Shown here: positions 1-7,581 of the stretch, piece by piece | How the letters are laid out: each line of letters opens with the position of its first letter | How positions within the stretch are numbered: position 1 is the first letter of the stretch | DNA from: Alsobacter sp046349155 | GTDB lineage: Bacteria; Pseudomonadota; Alphaproteobacteria; Rhizobiales; Beijerinckiaceae | Assembly: GCA_046349155.1 (NCBI GenBank) | Contig: JAXMCW010000004.1 | Location: 496,001 to 560,000 of the forward strand | DNA: 64,000 nt | Reading direction: 5' to 3' | Notes under the pieces: model-generated | What the model saw: the letters and a program-made list of their open reading frames with translations, nothing else | What the model was told of the DNA's origin: nothing | Databases searched by the model: none | Position numbers and translations under genes: made by a program

Positions 1-700
1 GGAACCGCGTCCTGACGGTCGCGAGGAAGGCGATGACCTCGCCGATCTCGTGCGGCTCGGCCAGGCGTCCGGCCGGAACGCTCCGCCGGACATAGTCACG
101 GCCCCGCTCCGTCTCGCGGAACAGCGCGCCGGGATAATAGGCTTCGCTGTAGAGAAAGTTCGGCGCCACCGCGTTCACCACCACCTGGTCCTGCGCGAGG
201 TCGATCGCGAGCGAGCGGACCATCGCGTTGACGGCCGCCCGGGCCGCGTCGGGAAAGGCGCCGCCCGGGAGCGGCAGGCGCGTGCGGTTCGAGGTGACGA
301 GGACCACGTTGGCTCCGCCCTGCTCCCGCAGCCGCGGCAGGGCGGCCTGCACGAGGCGGAATGGAGCCTCGACCAGCCGGGCGTAGTTGAGGCGGAGCTC
401 CTCGATCGGCGCGGTCTCCGGGCTGTGCGCCGGGGCGGGGTGATGATCGTTGCTCACGATGGCCTGCAGGCTCCCGGCCCGCTGGAAGGCGGCCTCGGCG
501 ATGGCCTCGGGTTCGGCCGCGACGACCGGCTCGAGCCTCGGCCGGCCGGCTGCGAAGGCGCGCCAGGCGTCGGCCTGCGAGAAGGCCGCGTCGTGCGCCA
601 GCACGTGGAAGCCGGCATCGAGGAGCGCGGCGACGGCGGGCGGACCGGCGAAGCCGGTGGCATTGGTCACGAGAGCGCGGCGGTCCTGGTCGTCGGCCAA
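1..700 (-). CDS. SDR-family protein, halohydrin-dehalogenase-like (partial)
   Basis: The C-terminus runs off the left edge; about 233 residues are present. The N-terminus (ALVTNATGFAGPP) replaces the usual Gly-rich SDR dinucleotide motif, and with VSNDHHPAP, VLVTSN and APNFLYSEAYYP it resembles halohydrin dehalogenases such as HheC more than NAD(P)H-dependent SDRs. In HheC the catalytic triad is Ser-Tyr-Arg. Here the Ser (VTSN) and Arg (DAAR) positions are kept, but the Tyr position reads FP, so ordinary dehalogenase or dehydrogenase chemistry is doubtful. The first in-frame start after a stop is TTG at 700; no strong ribosome site precedes it, so the start is uncertain. Family placement is fairly sure, activity is not. 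Confidence 0.72.
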   Translation of the reverse strand, partial: MADDQDRRALVTNATGFAGPPAVAALLDAGFHVLAHDAAFSQADAWRAFAAGRPRLEPVVAAEPEAIAEAAFQRAGSLQAIVSNDHHPAPAHSPETAPIEELRLNYARLVEAPFRLVQAALPRLREQGGANVVLVTSNRTRLPLPGGAFPDAARAAVNAMVRSLAIDLAQDQVVVNAVAPNFLYSEAYYPGALFRETERGRDYVRRSVPAGRLAEPHEIGEVIAFLATVRTRF

Positions 701-952
701 GGTCGATCACCGTGGGAAGGGTGAATGCCGAGGATCATAGTCCCGCTCCGCCGCCGGAGGCGAGCCGCCCGACGCCGCCTGCCCGGGGCTCGCCTGCGGG
801 CCGTCTTGCATTTACCCTGAACGCAGCTTGCGCCCCGGAACCCGTCGCCTGCGCCGGGGCTTTGCCCGATTGCTAATTCCGCAGGCCATGAAAATGCTCT
901 ACGGAAACGCCACACCCAGGTTGCAAGAAGCCGCTCGGAGGAGATTCAGGAC

Positions 953-2041
953 ATGGCGCGCATCACGCTGAGGCAATTGCTCGATCACGCTGCTGAGCAC
1001 AACTACGGCGTGCCGGCCTTCAATATTAACAACATGGAGCAGGCGCTCGCCATCATGGAAGCCGCCAGCGCCGTGGACGCGCCGGTGATCATCCAGGCCT
1101 CCCGCGGGGCGCGCCAATATGCCAACGACATCATGCTCAAGCACATGATGGACGCGCTCACCGAGATCTATCCGGGCATCCCCGTCTGCGTGCATCTCGA
1201 CCATGGCAACAACGCCGCGACGTGCATGACGGCGATCCAGGCCGGCTTCACCTCGGTGATGATGGACGGCTCGCTGAAGGAAGACGGCAAGACGCCGGGC
1301 GACTGGGAATACAACGTCGGCATCACCAAGACCGTGGTGGACATGGCCCATCTCGGTGGCATTTCGGTCGAGGGCGAACTGGGCGTGCTCGGCTCGCTCG
1401 AGACCGGCATGGGCGACAAGGAGGACGGGCACGGCGCCGAGGGCAAGCTCTCGCACGACCAGCTCCTGACGAACCCGCAGGAGGCCGTCGAGTTCGTGCG
1501 CGCCACCAAGGTCGATGCGCTCGCCATCGCCATGGGCACCTCGCACGGGGCCTACAAGTTCTCCCGCAAGCCGGACGGCGCCATCCTCGCCATGAACGTG
1601 ATCGAGGAGATCCATCGCCTGCTGCCCAACATGCACCTCGTCATGCACGGCTCCTCCTCTGTGCCGCAGGACCTCCAGGACATCATCAACGAGTTCGGCG
1701 GCAAGATGCCCCAGACCTGGGGCGTGCCGGTCGAGGAGATCCAGCGCGGCATCAAGCACGGCGTCCGCAAGATCAACATCGACACGGATAACCGCATGGC
1801 CATGACCGGCCAGATCCGCAAGGTGCTCGCCCAGCACCCCGGCGAGTTCGACCCGCGCAAGTACCTCAAGCCCGCCATGGAGGCCATGACGAAGCTCTGC
1901 CGCCAGCGGATGGAGGAGTTCGGAACGGCGGGCCAGGCCTCCAAGATCAAGCGCGTGCTCAGCCCCGCCGAGATGGCCAAGGCCTATGCTGCGGGCTCGC
2001 TCGACCCCAAGTTCGGCGTCTCCCGCTCGGCGGCGGAGTAA
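953..2041 (+). CDS. fba: Fructose-bisphosphate aldolase class II, Calvin-cycle subtype
   Basis: A Zn-dependent aldolase of 362 residues that interconverts fructose-1,6-bisphosphate with dihydroxyacetone phosphate and glyceraldehyde-3-phosphate in the cytoplasm. The metal-binding HLDHGNN motif lies near residues 81-87, and GISVEGELGVLG and the C-terminal KINIDTD motif match the longer CbbA-like subtype common in Hyphomicrobiales. A GGAGGAGA ribosome site precedes the ATG. It serves glycolysis and gluconeogenesis here; no other Calvin-cycle gene is visible in the window. The 250-base gap upstream holds no evident gene. Confidence 0.96.
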   Translation: MARITLRQLLDHAAEHNYGVPAFNINNMEQALAIMEAASAVDAPVIIQASRGARQYANDIMLKHMMDALTEIYPGIPVCVHLDHGNNAATCMTAIQAGFTSVMMDGSLKEDGKTPGDWEYNVGITKTVVDMAHLGGISVEGELGVLGSLETGMGDKEDGHGAEGKLSHDQLLTNPQEAVEFVRATKVDALAIAMGTSHGAYKFSRKPDGAILAMNVIEEIHRLLPNMHLVMHGSSSVPQDLQDIINEFGGKMPQTWGVPVEEIQRGIKHGVRKINIDTDNRMAMTGQIRKVLAQHPGEFDPRKYLKPAMEAMTKLCRQRMEEFGTAGQASKIKRVLSPAEMAKAYAAGSLDPKFGVSRSAAE

Positions 2042-2207
2042 GGCGGCAGGGCGGCTCGGCGGGCCGGGCGTTCCGTCGGGGACGTCCGGGTCGCCGAAAC
2101 GGCCCCGGGAGTCCCGGCTTTTCGTCCCGCCGCGTCTTGCTCTAGTCTCCCGGCCTGATTCGGCCCCGTGCCCTCTGGCGCGGGCCTTAGCAACGCAAGG
2201 TGCGGCC

Positions 2208-2876
2208 ATGACCGAAAGCGCCCGTCTCGTCCTCGCGACGCCGCGCCCCCTCGGCGGGCAGCGCGGATTCCAGCCCGCGGCCTGGGCGGACGACCTCGCC
2301 CGGTCTCTCGGCGCCGCCTTCGAGGGCGGGCCGGTGGACGCCGTCCTTCTCTCCCTGCCCGGGCTCGACGAGCGCTCCCTCGTCAAGCTCCTCAAGCCCA
2401 TCGTGGCGCTCGGCCAGGAGAAGGGCGCGGCCATGCTCCTGGTCGATGCGCCCGACATCGTGGCCCGCGCCGGGGCCGACGGCGTGCATGTCTCGCGGCC
2501 CGAGGCGCTGCAGGGAGCCCTCGACATGCTGAAGCCGCACGACCGCATCGTGGGCGTGGGCGGGGTCAGGGCGCGCCACGACGCGATGGAGGCGGCCGAG
2601 GCCGGCGCCGACTACGTGCTGTTCGGCGAGCCGGACGAGGACGGCCAGTGCCCCCCGCTTCCCGCCGTGCTCGAGAGGGCCGCCTGGTGGGCCGAGGTGT
2701 TCCAGACGCCCTGCGTCGCCTACGCGCCGGGTCTCGGCGACGTCGCGGCCATGGCCGCGACGGGCTGCGAGTTCGTGGCGCTCGGCGAGGCGGCGTTCGG
2801 GCATGCGGAAGGTCCGGCCGCCGCCATCCGCTCGGCGCTCGCCGCGATCTCCGCCGCCCCTGCGCCCCTGCGCTGA
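2208..2876 (+). CDS. Thiamine-phosphate-synthase-like protein (ThiE fold)
   Basis: This 222-residue protein has the TIM-barrel pattern of ThiE/TenI: LLVDAPDIVARAGADGVHV near residues 80-98 and an EAAEAGADYVLFGE strand-loop near residue 135. True ThiE enzymes carry GPVFPTxTK at the second site; here it reads FGEPDEDGQCPP, so the pyrophosphate-handling loop is not conserved and synthase activity is uncertain. The ATG at 2208 fits the start of homology; a longer in-frame extension overlaps fba and is unlikely. The stop is two bases from the next ATG, so it is probably cotranscribed with the Sel1-repeat gene. Confidence 0.8.
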   Translation: MTESARLVLATPRPLGGQRGFQPAAWADDLARSLGAAFEGGPVDAVLLSLPGLDERSLVKLLKPIVALGQEKGAAMLLVDAPDIVARAGADGVHVSRPEALQGALDMLKPHDRIVGVGGVRARHDAMEAAEAGADYVLFGEPDEDGQCPPLPAVLERAAWWAEVFQTPCVAYAPGLGDVAAMAATGCEFVALGEAAFGHAEGPAAAIRSALAAISAAPAPLR

Positions 2877-2878
2877 CC

Positions 2879-3928
2879 ATGGCGCGGACGGCCGCCAGCC
2901 GCTGGTCCCTGCCGGGTGCGGCCCTGTGCCTCGCGCTGGCCGCGCCCGGCGCGGCACCGCTTGCCCAGCCCGGCCCGGCCCAGCCCGGCGAGGCCGTCGC
3001 GGAAGCGCCCGTCAAGCCGTCCGATCCGGCCAAGCCGTCCGATCCGGCCAAGCCGTCCGAGCCCGCGGACGAGGCGGCCGGGGCCGGCAAGCCGCCGCTC
3101 GACATGGCCTACGGCGCCTATCAGCGCGGCTATTTCATCACCGCCTTCTCCGAGGCCACGAAGCGGCTGGAGGGCGATCCCTCCGACACCGCGGCGATGA
3201 CCCTGCTGGGCGAGCTCTACCTGGACGGCCTCGGGGTTCGGCAGGACTGGGCCAAGGCGGCCGACTGGTTCCGTCTCGCCGCCCAGCGCGGCGATCCCCA
3301 GGCCGCCTACGCGCTGGCCATGCTCATGCTCGACGGCAAGGGCGTCGCCAAGAACCCGGCCGAGGCGCGCCGCCTCCTGGAGCGCTCGGCGGACGTCGTG
3401 CCGCAGGCCGCGACCAGCCTGGGCCTCATGCTGCTGACCGACCAGAAGCCCGAGAGCGACCGCCGCGCCGTCGAATTGCTGCGTCGGGCGGCGCAGGCGA
3501 AGGATCCGGAGGCGCTCTACGCGCTCGCCGCCCTGACCCGCCAGGGCCGGGGCGTGACGCGCGACATTCCCGAGGCGGCCCGCCTCATGGCGGAGGCGGC
3601 TGCGGAGCGCAACGTCGCCGCCCAGGTGGAGTACGCCATCATGCTGTTCAACGGGGAGGGCGTGGCGAAGGACGAGGCGGCGGCGGGCCGGATGTTCACC
3701 CGCGCCGCGGTGCGAGGCAACGCGGTCGCCCAGAACCGGCTCGCCCGCCTCTACGCCGCCGGCCGCGGCGTGCCGAAGAACATGGTCGAGGCGGCCAAGT
3801 GGTACGAGCTGTCCCGCCGGCAGGGCCTCTCCGACGGCTGGCTGGACAACGCCATGAAGGAACTCACGCCCGACGAGCGCCGCCGCGCCGACGAGGCCGT
3901 CCAGCAGGCGCTGGGCCCGCCCCGCTGA
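2879..3928 (+). CDS. Sel1-repeat (TPR-like) exported protein
   Basis: A 349-residue protein with a hydrophobic leader (about residues 8-27, ending near AQP), which suggests export to the periplasm. A Pro/Ala/Lys linker with two perfect KPSDPA units follows. From about residue 75 to the end there are tandem 36-residue Sel1 repeats with typical signatures (LGELYLDGLGV, YALAMLMLDGKGV, YAIMLFNGEGV, LARLYAAGRGV). Sel1 solenoids act as protein-binding scaffolds, and no catalytic motif is seen. It starts two bases after the ThiE-like gene and is likely translationally coupled to it. Confidence 0.85.
   Translation: MARTAASRWSLPGAALCLALAAPGAAPLAQPGPAQPGEAVAEAPVKPSDPAKPSDPAKPSEPADEAAGAGKPPLDMAYGAYQRGYFITAFSEATKRLEGDPSDTAAMTLLGELYLDGLGVRQDWAKAADWFRLAAQRGDPQAAYALAMLMLDGKGVAKNPAEARRLLERSADVVPQAATSLGLMLLTDQKPESDRRAVELLRRAAQAKDPEALYALAALTRQGRGVTRDIPEAARLMAEAAAERNVAAQVEYAIMLFNGEGVAKDEAAAGRMFTRAAVRGNAVAQNRLARLYAAGRGVPKNMVEAAKWYELSRRQGLSDGWLDNAMKELTPDERRRADEAVQQALGPPR
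3014..3059 (+). repeat. 18-bp tandem direct repeat in the Sel1 gene linker
   Basis: The unit AAGCCGTCCGATCCGGCC occurs twice head to tail, followed by a partial third copy. It encodes KPSDPA units between the export signal and the Sel1 repeats. In-frame repeats of this sort can change copy number by slippage. Confidence 0.8.
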
Positions 3929-4007
3929 GCCGGCCTCCGGCCGCTTCCCCTTGACGTTGCAGGCGGCATGGCGTTGATCGTGCCCGCGCTGCGTGCCCGG
4001 AGGTTCC

Positions 4008-4808
4008 ATGATCCGCTCTCCCCTGATGACCGTGATGGTCGACGCCGTGATGAAGGCCGCCAAGGGCCTCCGTCGCGACTTCGGCGAGATCGAGAACCTG
4101 CAGGTGTCGCGCAAGGGGCCGGGGGACTTCGTCTCGCAGGCCGACTACAAGGCGGAGAAGATCCTGCGCGAGCAACTCGAGCGAGCCCGTCCCGACTACG
4201 GCTTCGTGCTCGAGGAAGGCGGCGTCGTGGAGGGCAAGGACCCGTCCCACCGCTGGCATGTCGACCCGCTCGACGGCACGCTGAACTTCCTGCACGGCAT
4301 CCCGCACTGGTGCGTCTCCGTGGGGCTGGAGCGTGACGGCATGGTGGTGGCCGGCGTCGTCTACGACCCGGCCAAGGACGAGCTGTTCATCGCCGAGCGC
4401 GGCAAGGGCGCCTTCCTGAACAACCGGCGCATGCGCGTCTCCTCGCGCACCGATCCGGTGGATTGCCTCGTCGGCACGGGCCTGCCGAGCATCGGCCAGA
4501 AGGACCATCCGGGCATCCTCAAGGAGGTCTCCGCGATGATGCTCACCGTCGCCTCGCTGCGTCGCATGGGCGCCTGCGCGCTGGACCTCGCCTATGTCGC
4601 GGCCGGGCGCCTCGACGGCTTCTGGGAGACGGGCCCGAAGAGCTGGGATCTCGCCGCGGGCGCGCTGCTCGTGCGCGAGGCCGGCGGCTTCGTCTCCGAT
4701 GCGTTCGGGGGCGACAGGATTCTCGACGCCAAGACCATCGTCGCCGGCAACGAGGCGATGCACGGCGTGATCCTGCAGCGCCTGAAGGAGGCGCGTGCCG
4801 CCGCCTGA
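4008..4808 (+). CDS. suhB: Inositol monophosphatase family protein (SuhB-like)
   Basis: A 266-residue Mg-dependent phosphatase of the inositol monophosphatase family. The metal-binding residues are visible: VLEEGG near residue 67, DPLDGTLNF near 84-92 and SWDLAAGALL near 211. Bacterial members dephosphorylate inositol-1-phosphate and related sugar phosphates; SuhB also acts in rRNA transcription in enterobacteria, which cannot be judged here. The ATG at 4008 has a CGGAGG site eight bases upstream, so it is preferred over an in-frame GTG at 3993 that would swallow that site. Confidence 0.92.
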   Translation: MIRSPLMTVMVDAVMKAAKGLRRDFGEIENLQVSRKGPGDFVSQADYKAEKILREQLERARPDYGFVLEEGGVVEGKDPSHRWHVDPLDGTLNFLHGIPHWCVSVGLERDGMVVAGVVYDPAKDELFIAERGKGAFLNNRRMRVSSRTDPVDCLVGTGLPSIGQKDHPGILKEVSAMMLTVASLRRMGACALDLAYVAAGRLDGFWETGPKSWDLAAGALLVREAGGFVSDAFGGDRILDAKTIVAGNEAMHGVILQRLKEARAAA

Positions 4809-4944
4809 GCCCCGCGGCAATGGCGGCGATCACGCTTCGGGGAGTGTGCTACATTGCCATGCGTTCGCCTTGATTCTGGGTTTCCGCCCGCCTGCGGCGG
4901 CGGTATGAGCCGGGACAACGGCCCCTTCGACCGCACGAGACCCG

Positions 4945-5916
4945 ATGGCTGAGCCTCTCGAGATCCAGCGCTTGTCCTCGCCCCGCGGCTTCCTGCTGCG
5001 CATGCTGGTGTTCCTGATCCTCGCCGGCTTCGTGGCGATGATCCTGTGGAAGGCGATCCTGGAGGCGTTCAAGGCCAATCCCGGGCTGAACGGCGTCATC
5101 GTCGGCGTGCTCTTCATCGGCATCCTTCTCGCCTTCCGGCAGGTCATCCGGCTGTTCCGCGAAATCCGCTGGGTCAACGGGTTCCGCATGTCGGAGCAGG
5201 CGGGCCTGCCCGCCCAGCAGCCGGTGCTCCTGCTCCCGATGGCCAACGTGCTGCAGCACAAGGGCCCCCGCGCGGCGGTCACCTCCGGGACGTTGCGCTC
5301 GCTGCTCGATTCCGTCGGCATGCGCCTCGACGAGGCGCGCGACATCGGCCGCTACCTGACGGGCCTCCTGGTCTTCCTGGGCCTGCTCGGCACCTTCTGG
5401 GGCCTGCTGGAGACCGTGGGATCGGTCGGCCGGGTCATCGGCACCATGAAGACGGGCTCGGACGCCGCGCTGATGTTCGAGGACCTGAAGAGCGGCCTCG
5501 CCGCGCCGCTGGCGGGCATGGGCATCTCCTTCTCGTCCTCCCTTTTCGGCCTCGCCGGCTCGCTCGTCCTGGGCTTCCTCGACCTGCAGGCCGGGCAGGC
5601 GCAGAACCGCTTCTACAACGAGCTGGAGGACTGGCTCTCGACCGGCGTCGTGGAGCCCTACGAGATGCTGCCCGTGGCCGGCGGCGGCCCCGACCTCGGG
5701 CCGCTCCTCCAGCGCATCGCGGCCTCTCTCGACGAGGGTGGCGGCCGCAACTCCACGGCGGCGCTTGCCAACCTGGCGGAGGGCATCCAGTCTCTGGTGC
5801 AGCACATGCGTTCCGAGCAACAGCTCATCCGCGACTGGGTCGAGGCCCAGGCCGTCCGCGAAGCGGACATGAAGCGCCTGCTCGAGCGCCTCGCCAGGGA
5901 GCCTGACCGGCTGTGA
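4945..5916 (+). CDS. MotA/TolQ/ExbB-type proton channel protein
   Basis: A 323-residue inner-membrane protein. Hydrophobic segments lie near residues 15-35, 48-67, 131-150 (TGLLVFLGLLGTFWGLLETV) and 185-215 (GISFSSSLFGLAGSLVLGFL), the last two forming the MotA/ExbB pore region. It overlaps the following OmpA/MotB-like gene by four bases, so the two are coupled and probably form one proton-driven stator-like complex that acts on peptidoglycan. This is not the Tol system, since no tolR, tolA or tolB follows. The actual process driven is not known from the sequence. Confidence 0.88.
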   Translation: MAEPLEIQRLSSPRGFLLRMLVFLILAGFVAMILWKAILEAFKANPGLNGVIVGVLFIGILLAFRQVIRLFREIRWVNGFRMSEQAGLPAQQPVLLLPMANVLQHKGPRAAVTSGTLRSLLDSVGMRLDEARDIGRYLTGLLVFLGLLGTFWGLLETVGSVGRVIGTMKTGSDAALMFEDLKSGLAAPLAGMGISFSSSLFGLAGSLVLGFLDLQAGQAQNRFYNELEDWLSTGVVEPYEMLPVAGGGPDLGPLLQRIAASLDEGGGRNSTAALANLAEGIQSLVQHMRSEQQLIRDWVEAQAVREADMKRLLERLAREPDRL

Positions 5917-6947
5917 GCATGGGCATGGGGCGCCGCCGCGCCCAGCGCCACGTCGACTACTGGCCGGGCTTCGTCGACGCCCTCTCGACGCTCGTCCTCT
6001 CCATCGTCTTCTTGCTCTCGGTCTTCATGCTGGCCCAGTTCTTTCTGGGCCAGCAGGTGACCGACAAGGACACGGCGCTGCAGCGCCTGACCCGCCAGCT
6101 CTCCGAACTCACCGACCTCCTGGCGCTGGAGAAGATCAACCGCAAGGGTCTGGAGGACAACCTCTCCATCCTTCAGGACACGCTGAAGGCGACCGAGGCC
6201 GAGAAGAACCGGCTGGCCGGCCTCGCCGACACCAACTCCGCCAGCGCGGCCACCGCAGGCTCCCAGGCGAGCGCGCTGGGCAAGGAACTCGACGTCCAGA
6301 AACAGGTGACCGCGCGCGCGCTGGCCCAGGTGGAGATCCTCAACCAGCAGATCTCGGCGATGCGCCGCCAGCTCGCCGCGCTGGAGGATGCGCTCGCCGC
6401 CTCCGAGGCGCGCGACAAGGAATCCCAGGCGCGCATCGCGGACCTCGGCTCCCGGCTGAACGTCGCGCTGGCGCAGAAGGTGCAGGAACTCGCCCGCTTC
6501 CGCTCGGAATTCTTCGGCCGGCTGCGCCAGGTGCTCGGCAACCGGCCGGACATCCGCGTGGTCGGCGACCGGTTCGTCTTCCAGTCCGAGGTCTTCTTCG
6601 ACGCCGGACAGTCGGCTCTGCAGCCCGCCGGCCAGGCCGAGCTCGACAAGCTCGCCTCCGCCATCATCGAGCTCGACAAGCAGATCCCCGGCGACGTCGC
6701 CTGGGTGCTGCGCGTGGACGGCCACACGGACAAGCGGCCCCTGGCCGGCACCGGCCAGTTCAAGAACAACTGGGAGCTTTCCGCCGCCCGCGCCATCGCG
6801 GTGGTGCAATACCTGATCAGCAAGGGCGTGCCGCCTCAGCGCCTCGTCGCCGCCGGTTTCGGCGAGTTCCAGCCGCTGGACGCCGGCGACAGCGACGACG
6901 CGCTCAGGCGCAACCGGCGCATCGAGATCAAGCTGACGGAGCGGTAG
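5913..6947 (+). CDS. MotB/OmpA-type peptidoglycan-binding protein
   Basis: A 344-residue partner of the upstream channel protein, starting with a GTG that overlaps the previous stop. Residues 19-41 form one membrane helix with Asp22 at its start (FVDALSTLV), the position of the proton-carrying Asp of MotB-like stators. A long coiled coil (about residues 48-190) leads to a C-terminal OmpA-like domain (about 205-344) with VDGHTDKRP and AARAIAVVQYLISKGV, which binds peptidoglycan. The length of the coiled coil sets it apart from TolR and ExbD. The pair also resembles ZorA/ZorB, but no other Zorya gene is near. Confidence 0.88.
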   Translation: MSMGMGRRRAQRHVDYWPGFVDALSTLVLSIVFLLSVFMLAQFFLGQQVTDKDTALQRLTRQLSELTDLLALEKINRKGLEDNLSILQDTLKATEAEKNRLAGLADTNSASAATAGSQASALGKELDVQKQVTARALAQVEILNQQISAMRRQLAALEDALAASEARDKESQARIADLGSRLNVALAQKVQELARFRSEFFGRLRQVLGNRPDIRVVGDRFVFQSEVFFDAGQSALQPAGQAELDKLASAIIELDKQIPGDVAWVLRVDGHTDKRPLAGTGQFKNNWELSAARAIAVVQYLISKGVPPQRLVAAGFGEFQPLDAGDSDDALRRNRRIEIKLTER

Positions 6948-7072
6948 CGCCGGATCGCCCTTGCGGGCGAGACGACGCAGTCCGGCCCCGCCCGGACCGC
7001 TGGATCGCTTCGTCGCTGCGCTCCCCGAACCGACGCGGTGGCCCTTTGGTCGCGGAGGCAGGAGAACCCGTC

Positions 7073-7531
7073 ATGAACCTGCGCTTCCGGCCCCTGTCGC
7101 CGGCTGACCTTCCCGCCCTCACCGATCTCTGGGTCGACATCTGGCGCGACACGATCCCGTCGATCGACTTCGAGGCGCGCCGGCCCTGGTTCGTGGAGCG
7201 CATGGGCGAGCACAGGGCGAATGGGGTGGACGTGGTTCTCGCCGTCGATCCCGCGGGCGACGCGGACATTCTCGGCTATGTCACGGTGGACAGGCGCAAC
7301 GGGCACATCGACCAGCTCGGCGTGGCGAAGGCCGCCATGCGGCGCGGCGTGGCTCGCGCGCTTCTCGCCGAGGCGCGCCGGCTCTCGCCGCAGGGGCTCC
7401 ACCTCGAGGTGAACGAGCACAACCCGCGCGCCGTGCGGCTCTACGAGAGCGAGGGCTTCGTTCCGACGGGACGGGGCGTCAGCCCCCGCTCGGGGCTTCC
7501 CCTTCTCCACTATCGCTGGACGCCCGGCTGA
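7073..7531 (+). CDS. GNAT-family N-acetyltransferase
   Basis: A 152-residue acyltransferase with the GNAT acetyl-CoA loop AKAAMRRGVARALLAEA (about residues 84-100) and a C-terminal NPRAVRLYESEGFVPTGRG motif. The substrate is unknown. The ATG at 7073 follows GCAGGAGAA at suitable spacing; an earlier GTG at 7046 is less likely. The gene stands alone between the stator-like pair and the convergent exporter gene. Confidence 0.9.
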   Translation: MNLRFRPLSPADLPALTDLWVDIWRDTIPSIDFEARRPWFVERMGEHRANGVDVVLAVDPAGDADILGYVTVDRRNGHIDQLGVAKAAMRRGVARALLAEARRLSPQGLHLEVNEHNPRAVRLYESEGFVPTGRGVSPRSGLPLLHYRWTPG

Positions 7532-7581
7532 CCGCCGCCGGCTGACGCGCGCCTCGGGCGGGCTGCGGTCACACGGCCGGC

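Noticed and set aside
899..2548. Long minus-strand open frames opposite fba and other genes (also 2720-4114, 7681-9420, 16548-18896, 23076-24926, 37018-39426, 59130-61622)
   Set aside because: They mirror strongly coding genes; His/Asp/Arg/Gly-rich translations are what opposite frames give at 70% GC.
2168..3928. A 586-codon open frame reading through the ThiE-like gene into the Sel1 gene
   Set aside because: Only the part from 2879 has protein-like composition and a signal peptide; the upstream part is an Arg/Pro-rich shadow of the ThiE-like gene.
4945..6947. Zorya (ZorA/ZorB) phage-defence system
   Set aside because: The architecture fits, but neighbours are SuhB-like, GNAT and exporter genes; no ZorC, ZorD or ZorE is in reach.
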